A stretch of DNA of 64,000 nt from Actinomyces sp. oral taxon 414 (GCF_001278845.1 NZ_CP012590.1:186001-250000), one strand, 5' to 3'. Positions 33,442 to 42,928 are shown, numbered from the stretch's first letter. A program made the numbers and translations. Notes: generated by a model from the letters alone, not told the origin.

Positions 33442-35307
33442 ATGCGCGCTTACCAAAGCACCTTCAGTGTTGACGGGCCCGTCGATGAGGTGGCGCCCGC
33501 CGTGCGCGACGTCATGGTCGCCTGGGCGGAGAAGAAACACCGCCGCAAACTCGGCCCCGACGGCCTGGGGGCGCTCGCCCCGGGGATGCGGCTGCAGCCC
33601 CACCCCGGGCTCGAGCTCCTCATGACCGACACCCGCGAGGAGCTGGAGGACCGGGTCTTCGGCTTCGTCGTCGTCGAGCGCCACGGGGTGAACTCCTGGG
33701 CCAGCCAGGTCATGGTCGTCGGCGGCCCCCGGCTGGGGGACCGCAGCCTCATCGCCGTCGAGACCGACTCCCCGCCCTCCCCCAAGGACCCGCTGCGCCC
33801 CAAGACCGCGAGCGTGCCCAGGTTCGTGCGCACCATGCTGGAGCGCTTCGAATGCGACGACGCCGGCATCCACCTGAGCAACAGCCCGCAGGTCCTGGGC
33901 GTCGAGGATGTTCCCGGGCTCCTGAAGGAACTGGGGGAGACCGACCATCACGGGCTCGTGCTGGTGGCGGGGGCCCCCGAGGACCGCCCCCTGCCGGCAT
34001 GGACGAAATTCATAGGCAATATCACCAAGGGGACGGTCGGCCAGGCGGCGACCTACATACTCGACGCGGAGGCGACGGCCGCCTTCAATGAGAGCGTCTC
34101 CCCGCAGCACGCCGTGCTCGGCGGCTCCCTGCGCTCCTTCGCGCCGGGGGCCCTCTTCGAGGAGCCCGACGACGGCGCCCGCCACCGCCTCATGAGCGCC
34201 CAGACCCTCGCCGACGACAGGCTCCGCAAGAAGGCCGGGCAGGTCCTGGAGCGGCGCACCCGCGCCTTCACCAACGACCGGGAGCTGGAGCGGCGCATCC
34301 GGCGCTACCTGTGGATACTGGGCCAGCACTTCGACGAGATCGTCTTCCGCACGCCCCAGCAGCGCGAGATCGGGGCGGCCGCCCCCGCGGACGGGGCCCT
34401 CCCGACGACGGCGCCCGCCGAGGACACCGCCCAGCTGCACGCGCGGGCGGAGGAGCTGGCGACCCTCCTCGCCGACCGGAATAAGGACCTGGACGAGGCG
34501 AAGAAGGAACTGGCGCGGGCCCGGGACACGATCGGCCTCCTCGAACAGCGCAACAGCAAACGCGAGCAAGACGACGAGGCCCTGCGCGAGGAGCTGCGGC
34601 TGCGCACCGACGAGCGCGACGAGCTCAACGTCGACTACGCCGTCGCCCTGGACGACAAGGACCGCGCCCTGGGCCGCGCGGAGAAGGCCGAACGGGAGGT
34701 GCAGCGCCTGCGCACCGTGCTCTCGCGCATAGGCCACGCCGAAGAGGCGTGGGACACACCCGAGGAGGACGAACCCGACCTGGCCCAGCCCTCGGACTGG
34801 CTCGAACTGGCGACCTGGGCCGGCAACGGGGAGCTCGCCCGGGCCCTGCCCCGGGTCGACTTCACCTGCGACTGGGACCGGGCCCTGGACCTGGACGACC
34901 AGAACAACCTGACCTGGATCGCCACGACCTGGGACATTCTGCGGGCCCTCAACGACTACGGGCGCGCCCGGGCGGACGAGAGCGTGACGGTGCGCAACCT
35001 CCACGAGTACCTCAGCGCGCCGCCGGACGGCTTCCGCACGGTGCCGCGCGGCCGCTACAAGCCCACCGAGTCGGAGACGGTCGAGAACCGGCAGCGCTAC
35101 CGCAAGGAGAGGACCTTCCCGGTGCCCGAGCAGGTGCCCGGCCGCGACGACAACGGGCGCCTGTACATGGACAGGCACTTCGTCATCGCCACCGCGGGCA
35201 TAGTCTCGCCCCGCCTCTACTTCCACGACGCCACCGACGTCCCCGGCTACGGCAAGGTGGTCGTGGGCTACATCGGCCGTCACCTCACCAACGGCCAGAC
35301 CAACTAG
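33442..35307 (+). CDS. unrecognised protein with a central coiled coil
   Basis: 621 aa from ATG 33442; GTG 33436 in the same frame is possible, but GAGGAG is better spaced for the ATG. Residues 1-310 are a mixed alpha/beta region without a motif I know. Residues ~331-433 are a strong coiled coil (ARAEELATLLADRNKDLDEA and onwards). The last ~170 residues form a separate domain with W-rich and Asp-rich stretches and a C-terminus reading GYGKVVVGYIGRHLTN, reminiscent of small RelE-like or defence-associated C-terminal domains. The position after helicase-nuclease genes suggests a defence role, but none is shown. No signal peptide or membrane segment. Confidence 0.75.
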   Translation: MRAYQSTFSVDGPVDEVAPAVRDVMVAWAEKKHRRKLGPDGLGALAPGMRLQPHPGLELLMTDTREELEDRVFGFVVVERHGVNSWASQVMVVGGPRLGDRSLIAVETDSPPSPKDPLRPKTASVPRFVRTMLERFECDDAGIHLSNSPQVLGVEDVPGLLKELGETDHHGLVLVAGAPEDRPLPAWTKFIGNITKGTVGQAATYILDAEATAAFNESVSPQHAVLGGSLRSFAPGALFEEPDDGARHRLMSAQTLADDRLRKKAGQVLERRTRAFTNDRELERRIRRYLWILGQHFDEIVFRTPQQREIGAAAPADGALPTTAPAEDTAQLHARAEELATLLADRNKDLDEAKKELARARDTIGLLEQRNSKREQDDEALREELRLRTDERDELNVDYAVALDDKDRALGRAEKAEREVQRLRTVLSRIGHAEEAWDTPEEDEPDLAQPSDWLELATWAGNGELARALPRVDFTCDWDRALDLDDQNNLTWIATTWDILRALNDYGRARADESVTVRNLHEYLSAPPDGFRTVPRGRYKPTESETVENRQRYRKERTFPVPEQVPGRDDNGRLYMDRHFVIATAGIVSPRLYFHDATDVPGYGKVVVGYIGRHLTNGQTN

Positions 35308-35462
35308 AGGCCCCGCCCCGCCCCGTCCGGGCGGCGGGCGGCGGCACCGCGCCGGACCGGCGCCGGGGCCGCGCTCCCCATCACATCTCATGGGCGCGGG
35401 GCCCGCGGTCGTATAGCCTTCCCGTGTCACCGCCCGCCCGGGCGGGCCCGTCGAGGAGAAGC

Positions 35463-36686
35463 ATGAGCACCAACTCTGAGCCGTCCTGGGCCGCACCCGA
35501 CGCCCCCGCGGCCTACCCGCCCGCGTCGGGCGCGTCCCCGGACGCCGTGCCCAAGGGCCGTCGCTCCCGGGCCCGCCACGAGCCCGGGTACGCCCAGGCC
35601 CCCGAGGCGGCGTCGGGATCCTCCTACCCGGGCACCGGCCCCCTGCCCTCCTCCTCCGAGCTGCGCCGCGAGGCCCAGCGCACCGCCCGGATAGCCGCGC
35701 GCACCACCAGCCCCGAGGAGGACGTCGAACGCGCCCGCGCCCTCCTCAAGCGCGTCACCACCACCTTCTCCGAGCGCGTCGTCGGCCAGCAGCGGCTGCG
35801 AGTGGCCCTCGTCTCCTGCCTCATCGCCGGCGGGCACGTCCTGCTCGAATCGGTCCCCGGCCTGGCCAAGACCACCGCCGCCCAGACGCTGGCCGCCGCC
35901 GTCTCCGGCTCCTTCCGCCGCATCCAGTGCACGCCCGACCTCATGCCCAACGACATTGTGGGCACGCAGATCCTCAACTACGCCACGGGCGAGATGACCA
36001 CCCAGCTGGGCCCCGTCCACGCCAATATCGTCCTGCTCGACGAGATCAACCGCTCCTCCGCCAAAACCCAGTCGGCCATGCTCGAGGCCATGCAGGAGCG
36101 CCAGACCTCCATCGGCGGCGTCGTCTACCCCCTGCCCCACCCCTTCATGGTCCTGGCCACGCAGAACCCCATCGAGGAGGAGGGCACCTACGTCCTGCCC
36201 GAGGCCCAGATGGACCGCTTCCTCATGAAGGAGGTCCTCAGCTACCCCAAGCCGGCCGAGGAGGTCGACGTCCTGGACCGCATCTCCTCGGGCTCCTTCG
36301 ACCGGCCTATCACCACCCGCCCCATCTCCACCGACGACGTCGAATGGCTCCAGGGCGCCGTCGAGCGCGTCTACGTCGACCCGGTCATCAAGCAGTACAT
36401 CGTCGCCCTGATCAACACCTCCCGCGGCGGCGGCCCCCGCCCCGTGACGGGCATCGACCGGCACGTGCGCGTGGGCGCCTCCCCGCGCGGCGGCATCGCC
36501 CTGATGAAAGTCGCCCAGGCCGTCGCCCTCCAGGCCGGCCGCACCTACGTCACGCCCGACGACGTGAGCATCCTGCGCCACTCCGTCCTGCGCCACCGCC
36601 TCGTGCTCACCTACGACGCCCTGGCCGACGGCGTCGCCCCCGAGACCATTATCGACGCCGTCTTCTCCGCCGTCCCCACCCCCTGA
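35463..36686 (+). CDS. MoxR-family AAA+ ATPase
   Basis: 407 aa, longer than usual because of a ~95-residue Pro/Ala/Ser-rich N-terminal tail. The AAA+ core has VVGQQRLRVALVSCLIAGGH, Walker A SVPGLAKT near 130, Walker B VLLDEINR near 191 and the sensor MVLATQNPIEEEGTY. MoxR ATPases act as chaperones that load metals or remodel complexes together with VWA proteins. ATG 35463 is preceded by GAGGAGAAGC. It heads a six-gene operon (MoxR, DUF58, a small membrane protein, two VWA proteins, a TPR protein) with 3-bp gaps or overlaps, equivalent to the Bat-type operons of other phyla. Confidence 0.93.
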   Translation: MSTNSEPSWAAPDAPAAYPPASGASPDAVPKGRRSRARHEPGYAQAPEAASGSSYPGTGPLPSSSELRREAQRTARIAARTTSPEEDVERARALLKRVTTTFSERVVGQQRLRVALVSCLIAGGHVLLESVPGLAKTTAAQTLAAAVSGSFRRIQCTPDLMPNDIVGTQILNYATGEMTTQLGPVHANIVLLDEINRSSAKTQSAMLEAMQERQTSIGGVVYPLPHPFMVLATQNPIEEEGTYVLPEAQMDRFLMKEVLSYPKPAEEVDVLDRISSGSFDRPITTRPISTDDVEWLQGAVERVYVDPVIKQYIVALINTSRGGGPRPVTGIDRHVRVGASPRGGIALMKVAQAVALQAGRTYVTPDDVSILRHSVLRHRLVLTYDALADGVAPETIIDAVFSAVPTP

Positions 36687-36689
36687 GCC

Positions 36690-37709
36690 ATGGCCACGGA
36701 CACGGACACCTCCACCGGCGACCCGGGGGCCGCCTGGGCCCCGGGGACGACCGGGACCGCCCGGGGCGCCTCCCGCCTGGCCCGCGTGCGCGGCCGCCTG
36801 GAACTGCCTACCCTGCGGCGGGCCACCGGCCTGCTCGACGGGCGGCACCGCTCCGTGTTCATCGGCCACGGTCAGGACTTCGACGACCTGTCCCCCTACC
36901 GCCCCGGCGACGACGTGACCGACATCGACTGGAAGTCCTCCGCCCGCGCCGGCCAGCCCGTCATTAAGCGCTACCAGCGCGAATCCAACCTCCCCCTCAT
37001 CCTGGCGGTGGACACCGGCCGCACCATGGCCGCCCAGGCGCCCGACGGCGACGACAAGCGCGCCCTGGCCCTGGCGGTCGCCGAGATCTTCGGCTACCTG
37101 GCGCGCATGCGCGGGGACCCGGTCTCCCTCGTCGCCGGCGACGCCGAGCGCGTCGTCGACCGCCCCGCCCGCGCGGGCGCCGAGCACGCCGAAATGATCC
37201 TGGCCCTCCTGGCCCGCCGGTTGGACGCGCTGACCACCGGCGGGACGGGCCAGGAACGGCTCGCCGCCGGGGCGCCGGCCTCCCGGCTGTCCGCGGTCCT
37301 GGAGCGGGTCTCCACCTGGCACCGGCGCCGCAGCCTCGTCGTCCTCATCACCGACACCTCCCACCCCGACGCGCGCACCGACCCGGCGGTCGTCGACTGG
37401 CTGCGGCGCCTGTCCGCCCAACACGAACTCATTGCCATCCAGGTGGCCGACGACGTCGCCCTCGCCCCCGGACGCGGGCGGCGCCGCGACGTCGAACTGG
37501 CCGGGGAGGTGCCCGCCTTCCTGCGCGAGGACAAGGCCCTGGCCGCCCGGCTCGACGCCCAGGAGAGGGCCCGGCGCGCACAGGTCGCCTCCCTGCTCGA
37601 CTCCCGGCGCATCGAGCACGTCACCGTCACCTCCGAGGCCGTCATGATGGACCAGATCGCCGAGCTGCTGGCCCGCCAGCGCCTGGTCCTGAACCGGAGG
37701 CGCAGATGA
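36690..37709 (+). CDS. DUF58 domain protein of the MoxR/VWA operon
   Basis: 339 aa. The DUF58 signature is clear: GHGQDFDDLSPYRPGDDVTD, then IDWKSSARAGQPVIKRYQRE. A degenerate VWA-like segment follows (LILAVDTGRTMAAQAP), where the MIDAS pattern is only partly kept. It starts 3 bp after the MoxR stop, and its own stop overlaps the next ATG (ATGA). In other bacteria the MoxR-DUF58 pair always travels with VWA proteins; it probably bridges the ATPase and its membrane partners. No membrane segment was seen, so it is likely cytoplasmic. Confidence 0.9.
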   Translation: MATDTDTSTGDPGAAWAPGTTGTARGASRLARVRGRLELPTLRRATGLLDGRHRSVFIGHGQDFDDLSPYRPGDDVTDIDWKSSARAGQPVIKRYQRESNLPLILAVDTGRTMAAQAPDGDDKRALALAVAEIFGYLARMRGDPVSLVAGDAERVVDRPARAGAEHAEMILALLARRLDALTTGGTGQERLAAGAPASRLSAVLERVSTWHRRRSLVVLITDTSHPDARTDPAVVDWLRRLSAQHELIAIQVADDVALAPGRGRRRDVELAGEVPAFLREDKALAARLDAQERARRAQVASLLDSRRIEHVTVTSEAVMMDQIAELLARQRLVLNRRRR

Positions 37710-38314
37710 GGCCCATGACCGCCGGCCCGGGCGCCGGCCGCGGCGCGCTCGCGGCGCCGGCCCTCCTGCCACTCGTTCTGCCCGCCGTCGCGGCGCCCGT
37801 GGCGCGCCCCGTCCTCATGCCCCTGTGGATGATCGTGGCGGCCGTCATCGCCCTGCTCATCGCGATCGCCTGGTTCGTGGGCGCCCTCATGACCACCCGC
37901 CGCGACACCTCGCGGGCCGTGGCCGACATCCCCATGGCGCCGGCGGACCGGCGCGAGTGGATCGCACGCGTGGAGGCCTGCTCCACCCGCTTCCACGACG
38001 GCGAAATCGACCTGCGCGCCCTTCACCTCGAGCTCGCCGAGATCCTGCGCGGCTTCGCCGCCGCGCGCACCGGCGAGCCCACCGAGTCGGCCACGGCCCA
38101 GGAGATCCTCCAAATGGCGGGGGTGCGCATCCGCCCCTTCGAGGACCTGTGGCGGCGCCGTCGGTCCCGCCCGGAGCAGGAACTGGAGGACAACCCGCTC
38201 GGCCACGTCGGCCGGCTCCTGGAGGAGTGGGAGCAGCCCTCCTTCGACCGGGACCCGCGGGCCGCGGCCCAGACCGCTCTCGATCAGGCGCGGAAGGTGG
38301 TGCGCCAATGGTGA
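37706..38314 (+). CDS. membrane-anchored protein of the MoxR/VWA operon
   Basis: 202 aa. Hydrophobic stretches at ~16-34 and ~38-62 (the latter WMIVAAVIALLIAIAWFVGA) anchor the N-terminus. The remainder is a soluble helical domain with many acidic and basic residues (for example IDLRALHLELAEILRGFAAA). It resembles the small DUF4381/DUF4129-like proteins found at this position in Bat-type operons, though I cannot name the family with certainty. Its start overlaps the DUF58 stop and its end overlaps the next ATG by 7 bp, so it is translated as part of the operon. Confidence 0.8.
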   Translation: MRPMTAGPGAGRGALAAPALLPLVLPAVAAPVARPVLMPLWMIVAAVIALLIAIAWFVGALMTTRRDTSRAVADIPMAPADRREWIARVEACSTRFHDGEIDLRALHLELAEILRGFAAARTGEPTESATAQEILQMAGVRIRPFEDLWRRRRSRPEQELEDNPLGHVGRLLEEWEQPSFDRDPRAAAQTALDQARKVVRQW

Positions 38315-39369
38315 TGCCCTGGCTGCCGTGGCTGCTCGCGGCCGCGGCGCTCCTCGCGATCATCCTCGAACTGGCGCTGGGGTCCCGCTTCCGTTCGCGC
38401 CCGGAGGGCCGGCGCCGCGGGCGCCCCGCCCCGGTGCGCCTGGCCAATTCCTCATCCCTGCTGTCCAGCGCCCCGGTGCGCTCGCGCATCCGCTGGCGCC
38501 GCCTGCTGCTGGGCGCGGTGGCGCTTCTGGGTGTGGGCGTCCTGACCGCTTCCGCCCTCATCGCCGGGCGGCCCGTGAAAGTCACCCAGCGCAACAACGC
38601 CCTGGCCAACCGCGACATTATCCTGTGCCTGGACGTGTCCACCTCCATGGTCACCACCGACTCGCAGATCCTCGACACCTTCTCCGAGCTGCTGGACACC
38701 TTCGACGGCGAGCGGGTCGGGCTGGTCGTGTGGAACTCCACCGCCCAGACCATGGTCCCCCTGACCGACGACTACGAGCTGCTGCGCGACCAGCTCAAGG
38801 AGATCGCCGACGTCCTCGACTTCACCCCCTCCCGCGGCAACCCGGCCCTGGGCAAGTACTACGAGACCTTCGCCGGGACCTTCGGGGACGTCCGCGGCTC
38901 CTCCCTGGTCGGCGACGGCCTGGCCTCGTGCACCCTCGCCTTCGACGCCCGGGGACAGGACCGCTCCCGCTCCATCATCCTGGCCACCGACAACCAGGTC
39001 TACAACGACTACGGCGACCAGATCTACTCCCTGAGCCAGGCGGCCGACCTCGCCCGGCAGGAGGGCATCCGGCTCTTCTCCCTCTACGGAGCCGACCCCG
39101 ACATGCTGGACCCCGATAAGAGCAAGGCGGACATGGACCAGGCGCGCAACGAGCTCAAACGGGTCACCCTCGACCACGACGGCTGGTTCTACGAGGTCGA
39201 CGACGCCGAGGCGGCCTCCGGGATCATTAACGAGTTGGAGGCCGACCAGGTCAAGGAGGTCGGCGGGAACACCGAGGTGCGCGTGACCGACATGCCCCAG
39301 GCCGCCGCCGTCGGCCTCCTGGCCGCCGTGCTGGTGCTTCTCGGCCTGACCGCCTGGAGGCGAGTATGA
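38308..39369 (+). CDS. membrane-anchored VWA-domain protein 1 (BatA-like)
   Basis: 353 aa. Two membrane segments at the N-terminus (~3-26 and ~67-90) and one at the C-terminus flank an extracytoplasmic or cytoplasmic von Willebrand A domain with an intact MIDAS motif DVSTSM. The ATG at 38308 lies just before the previous stop. The DVSTSM-x-SLVGDGL pattern is typical of BatA. It probably binds metal-dependent ligands and is acted on by the MoxR ATPase. Confidence 0.88.
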   Translation: MVMPWLPWLLAAAALLAIILELALGSRFRSRPEGRRRGRPAPVRLANSSSLLSSAPVRSRIRWRRLLLGAVALLGVGVLTASALIAGRPVKVTQRNNALANRDIILCLDVSTSMVTTDSQILDTFSELLDTFDGERVGLVVWNSTAQTMVPLTDDYELLRDQLKEIADVLDFTPSRGNPALGKYYETFAGTFGDVRGSSLVGDGLASCTLAFDARGQDRSRSIILATDNQVYNDYGDQIYSLSQAADLARQEGIRLFSLYGADPDMLDPDKSKADMDQARNELKRVTLDHDGWFYEVDDAEAASGIINELEADQVKEVGGNTEVRVTDMPQAAAVGLLAAVLVLLGLTAWRRV

Positions 39370-40442
39370 GATTCGAGCCCCTCCTGCCCGGATCCTGGCC
39401 GCTGGTGATCGCCGTCGCGCTCGTCATGGCGGTCCTGCTGTGGTGGTCGGCCCGCTGGGCCTTCTGCGCCCTCGCCGACCCCGGCGCCCGGGCCTCCTGG
39501 TGGCGCCGGGCCTGCCTGGCCCTCGTCACAGTTCTCGTCCTGGCCGGACCCGCCGCCGCCATCACCGAGTCCTCGCCCGTGTCGAACGTGGAGATCTACC
39601 TCGTCGTCGACCGGACCGGGTCAATGGCGGCCGAGGACTGGGCGGGCGGTCCCGACGCCGGGGGCGGGACGCGCCTGGACGGCGTCAAATCGGACCTGAC
39701 CGCCATACGCGACGCGTGGCCACAGGCCCGCTTCTGCATTCTGGCGCTGGACGGGGCCGCCGCCCGCGAGCTGCCGCTGACCAGCGACCTGGGCGCCGTC
39801 ACCGCCTGGATCGGCTCCCTCCAGCAGGAGATCACGCAGCGCTCGCAAGGCTCCTCCCTGGAGCGGATACTGCCGCTGCTCGTCCAGACCCTCGACCGGG
39901 CCAAGGAGAAGAACCCCGAAGACGCGCGACTGGTCTACATCCTCTCCGACGGCGAGGCCACCGACGACGGCCAGGGCGCCGCCGAGGCCAGCGCCGCCGG
40001 GGCGACGTGGGCCAAGGCGGGCCAGCTCACCGACGGCGGGGCCGTCCTGGGTTACGGGACGACCTCCGGCGGCATGATGCGCTCCTTCGACGGCTCGTCC
40101 AGCACCCCCGGCTCCCAGGACAAGTACATCCTCGACCCCGACACCGGCAGGCCCGCCGTCTCCGTGCCCGACACCCAGGCCCTCTCCACCATCGCCAAGG
40201 CCCTGGGCGTGCCCTACTTCCAGCGCACCGGCGGGTCCGACGACGCCCCCACCGGCGATTTCACGAGCCAGGACGTCAGCGCGGTTCTCACCGACGGCCG
40301 TGCGAAGAAGAACCGCATCCGCTACTTCACCTGGCCGCTGGGGGTTGCGGCGTCGGTCCTGGCGAGCTGGGAGATCGTGGCGCTGATCCGGGCCGATCGC
40401 GCGCTCCGCCGCCTGACCGCCCGCGGGGAGGAAGTCCGATGA
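39366..40442 (+). CDS. membrane-anchored VWA-domain protein 2 (BatB-like)
   Basis: 358 aa. Two N-terminal membrane segments (~13-33 and ~50-67), a VWA domain with MIDAS DRTGSM, and a C-terminal membrane segment near 320-340. It overlaps the previous gene by four bases (ATGA) and the next one by four (ATGA). It is only distantly similar to VWA protein 1, so the pair is probably an old duplication that works as a heteromeric complex. Confidence 0.88.
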   Translation: MRFEPLLPGSWPLVIAVALVMAVLLWWSARWAFCALADPGARASWWRRACLALVTVLVLAGPAAAITESSPVSNVEIYLVVDRTGSMAAEDWAGGPDAGGGTRLDGVKSDLTAIRDAWPQARFCILALDGAAARELPLTSDLGAVTAWIGSLQQEITQRSQGSSLERILPLLVQTLDRAKEKNPEDARLVYILSDGEATDDGQGAAEASAAGATWAKAGQLTDGGAVLGYGTTSGGMMRSFDGSSSTPGSQDKYILDPDTGRPAVSVPDTQALSTIAKALGVPYFQRTGGSDDAPTGDFTSQDVSAVLTDGRAKKNRIRYFTWPLGVAASVLASWEIVALIRADRALRRLTARGEEVR

Positions 40443-41503
40443 GCAACAGTGCATCGAGCACGCCGGACGCCTCCGCTGGGGCCGGTTCCCCCGGGCGCGC
40501 CCCCGCCTCCGCCGGGGCTCGCTCCTCCGCCATCGAGCGCTTCCGCCCCGGGGGCATGAGTGAGGAGGAGGCGCGCCGTTACGCCAGCGCCGTCGGAATG
40601 GACACGGGCGAGAACGAAGACGGGGACGAGGACCCGGGACGCAGGAGCGACCGGCTGCGCCGTCGGCGCCGAATGCTGCTCGTGGGCGGGCCCCCGGCGG
40701 CGATCGTCATCCTCCTGGCCATCTGGCTCGCCTTCCTCAGCCTCATGACAATGGCGGCGAACAACGCCGTCATCCATAAGAACTACAAGACCGCCGTCAG
40801 CCGCTACGAGATCGTGGCGAGAGTCGATCCGTGGCTGGAGAGGTGGCGGGTGCACTACAACCTCGGCACCGCCCAGCTCCTGGACGGCCGGCTCGACCAG
40901 GCGCAGACCAGCCTGGAGACGGCGCTCAAGACGGCGCCGAAGGCGGACATGGTCACTGTCACGCGCCAGGACGGCACCACCGACCGGATCCGCAACCCCT
41001 TAGCGCCCGAGTGCCTCGTGCGCACCAATCTCTACGCCGTCCACGTGACCGCCTGGCGGAACGCCGTCTCGGCCGGGAATACGGCCGAGGCCCAGACGCG
41101 CCGCGCCGCCATGACCGAGGCGGCGGGGGAGTGCGAGGTGACTCCGCCGCCCGAGGAGCCCGACCCCACCCCCTCGCCGAGCCCCTCGCCCACTCCGGAG
41201 CCCAGTCCGGAGCCCAGTCCGTCTCCCACGCCCACGGCGTCGTCGCAGCCCTCGCCCGATCCGTCGTCGAGCCCCTCGCCCGCGCCCTCGACCGGCTCCT
41301 CGTCGACTCCCACGCCCGGTTCGTCGTCGAGCCCCACGCCCGGTTCGTCGTCGAGCCCCACGCCCGGCTCGTCGTCGAGCCCCGTGCCCACGCCCTCGAA
41401 GTCGCCGGGCGACTCCAAGCGCGACAAGCTGCGGGAGCGCAACGAGGACGCCAACCCCACCAGGGGCCCGGGTCCGGGTGGCGGCGGCGGACGCCGCTGG
41501 TAG
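40439..41503 (+). CDS. membrane TPR-like protein with a Pro/Ser-rich tail, last gene of the MoxR operon
   Basis: 354 aa. A disordered ~75-residue N-terminus with an Arg cluster precedes a single membrane segment (~80-103). A TPR-like domain follows (WRVHYNLGTAQLLDGRLDQA). From about residue 238 a long tail is almost only Pro, Ser, Thr and Glu, including repeats of PTPGSSSS encoded by tandem 24-bp units. BatC/BatE proteins at this operon position also have TPRs. The tail may span or contact the cell wall. No terminator hairpin was resolved in the 154 bp before the converging TetR gene. Confidence 0.85.
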   Translation: MSNSASSTPDASAGAGSPGRAPASAGARSSAIERFRPGGMSEEEARRYASAVGMDTGENEDGDEDPGRRSDRLRRRRRMLLVGGPPAAIVILLAIWLAFLSLMTMAANNAVIHKNYKTAVSRYEIVARVDPWLERWRVHYNLGTAQLLDGRLDQAQTSLETALKTAPKADMVTVTRQDGTTDRIRNPLAPECLVRTNLYAVHVTAWRNAVSAGNTAEAQTRRAAMTEAAGECEVTPPPEEPDPTPSPSPSPTPEPSPEPSPSPTPTASSQPSPDPSSSPSPAPSTGSSSTPTPGSSSSPTPGSSSSPTPGSSSSPVPTPSKSPGDSKRDKLRERNEDANPTRGPGPGGGGGRRW

Positions 41504-41657
41504 CCCGCCCGGTCCGCGAGGACGTCGCCGGAAGAGACCCCGCCGTGTCGGGCCTCTGCGGATCTCTGCGAACCTGTCGCCGCCCGGGAGGCTCCACGAG
41601 CGCCCGCGGCACGACCAGCCGCGTCCAGCGCGCTGCTCCGGCCGAGCGGCCGGGGAG

Positions 41658-42350
41658 TCAGCCCGCTGCGGCGATGCTCTCGTGATCGTGCTCCCGCTCG
41701 CCGTGCACGGGATCGGAGGCCCGGGTGGGCGGGATCGCCGGGACCTCGTGGCGCGGATCCGGCGCCCCGACGGCGCGCAGCACGAAGGTGTCGAGCGCGG
41801 CCAGGTATTGGGCGCGGGCGCGGGGCTCCGGCGGCGTCGGCCGGCCCCCCATGACGCAGGCGTGCACCAGCGGGATCATCTGCGCGGGGTCCTGGCGGGG
41901 GATCGCCCCGCAGTTCATGGCGTCGGTGAGGATCTGGGCGAGCATCTGGGTCATGTGTCCGGCGTGCGCGCGCAGCCGGCTCGCCGTGCCGCGGGAGACC
42001 GAGTTGGCCAGCGGGCCTGTGGAGGGGAAGTGGTAATGGCGTTTGATGAGCGCCTGCTGGCGCACGTAGACGCGCAGGCGGTCGATCGGGTCCTCCATGC
42101 CCGCCAGGGCGCGCGAGAGCTCCTCGGCGTAGCGCGCGGTCTCGTGCTCCATGAAGGCCAGGAGCAGGTCCTCCTTGTTGGCGAAGTGGTTGTAGACCGC
42201 GGTGCGGCCGACCCCGGCGTGGGCGGCGACGTCGGACAGGGTGATCTTGTCGAAGGGCCGATGGCTCATGAGTGCGGACAGGGCCTCGAACAGGGCGTTG
42301 CGAGTCCGCTCACGATGCTCGGCCAGTGAGTTCCCTATAATCTTCGGCAT
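41658..42350 (-). CDS. TetR/AcrR-family transcriptional regulator
   Basis: 230 aa. The N-terminal HTH is typical: KITLSDVAAHAGVGRTAVYN followed by HFANKEDLLLAFMEHE. The C-terminal ligand domain is not assignable. The start at 42350 is supported by TAGGGT six bases upstream (leaderless). That hexamer overlaps the perfect palindrome AGGGTACCCT, a candidate operator for autorepression. It lies 15 bp downstream of the Nudix gene on the same strand but seems to have its own promoter. Its target genes are not evident. Confidence 0.9.
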   Translation of the reverse strand: MPKIIGNSLAEHRERTRNALFEALSALMSHRPFDKITLSDVAAHAGVGRTAVYNHFANKEDLLLAFMEHETARYAEELSRALAGMEDPIDRLRVYVRQQALIKRHYHFPSTGPLANSVSRGTASRLRAHAGHMTQMLAQILTDAMNCGAIPRQDPAQMIPLVHACVMGGRPTPPEPRARAQYLAALDTFVLRAVGAPDPRHEVPAIPPTRASDPVHGEREHDHESIAAAG

Positions 42351-42351
42351 G

Positions 42352-42362
42352 AGGGTACCCTA
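42352..42362 (-). promoter_or_regulatory. -10 and palindromic operator of the TetR gene
   Basis: On the minus strand TAGGGT (42357-42362) is followed by 6 nt and ATG 42350. It overlaps the 10-bp perfect palindrome AGGGTACCCT (42352-42361), a likely site for the regulator to block its own transcription. Confidence 0.5.
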
Positions 42363-42364
42363 AC

Positions 42365-42916
42365 CTATGAGGTGACGAAAGAGCGATCCGCGTCATGAAA
42401 GTGGTGCACGGCGCGGATCGAGGCGAGGATCGGCAGGTCGGCGCTCAACCAGGGCAGCGCCTCGGCCTCCGCCAGACCCACCCAGCGCAGCCGCTCGTGC
42501 GAGGCCCCCCGCTGCGGCCCGTGCGCCGGGTCGGCGGGCTCGGCCAGCCACACGCGCATGCGGTAGCCGTGCAGGGCGGGCCAGGCGGGCGCGTCGTCGC
42601 CCGGGAAGGGGCGGGCGACGGCGGGGGCGGGCGCCGCCACCGCGAGTTCGGCGGGCGGGGCGATCTCGGCGCCCAGGCGCACGGACAGGCTGATCTCTTC
42701 GCGCAGCTCGCGCTCCAGGGCCTGCACGGGACTCTCGCCCGGCTCCACCTTCCCGCCGGGCAGCTCGTACCGCCCCGCGTGCTCGGCCGGGTAGGAGCGG
42801 GCGGCGCACAGCATCGCCGTGGGCCGGGTCAGTGAATCGAGGACGGCGGCGGCCACGACGAGCCGCGAGTCGGCCGGTGGGGCCGCCGCGTCGCCGGGGG
42901 CGGGGGAGCGGGTCAT
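42365..42916 (-). CDS. Nudix hydrolase (MutT-like)
   Basis: 183 aa. The Nudix box is complete: GGKVEPGESPVQALERELRE followed by EISL, the G-x5-E-x7-R-E-x2-E-E pattern. The ending (LPWLSADLPILASIRA) resembles actinobacterial 8-oxo-dGTP diphosphatases, so nucleotide-pool cleansing is likely, but substrates of Nudix enzymes vary. The start at 42916 is fixed by TAGGGT six bases before it. Expression may continue into TetR only weakly because TetR has its own -10. Confidence 0.88.
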   Translation of the reverse strand: MTRSPAPGDAAAPPADSRLVVAAAVLDSLTRPTAMLCAARSYPAEHAGRYELPGGKVEPGESPVQALERELREEISLSVRLGAEIAPPAELAVAAPAPAVARPFPGDDAPAWPALHGYRMRVWLAEPADPAHGPQRGASHERLRWVGLAEAEALPWLSADLPILASIRAVHHFHDADRSFVTS

Positions 42917-42922
42917 GGACCG

Positions 42923-42928
42923 ACCCTA
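42923..42928 (-). promoter_or_regulatory. -10 element, leaderless start of the Nudix gene
   Basis: TAGGGT on the minus strand, then 6 nt, then ATG 42916. Confidence 0.5.
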
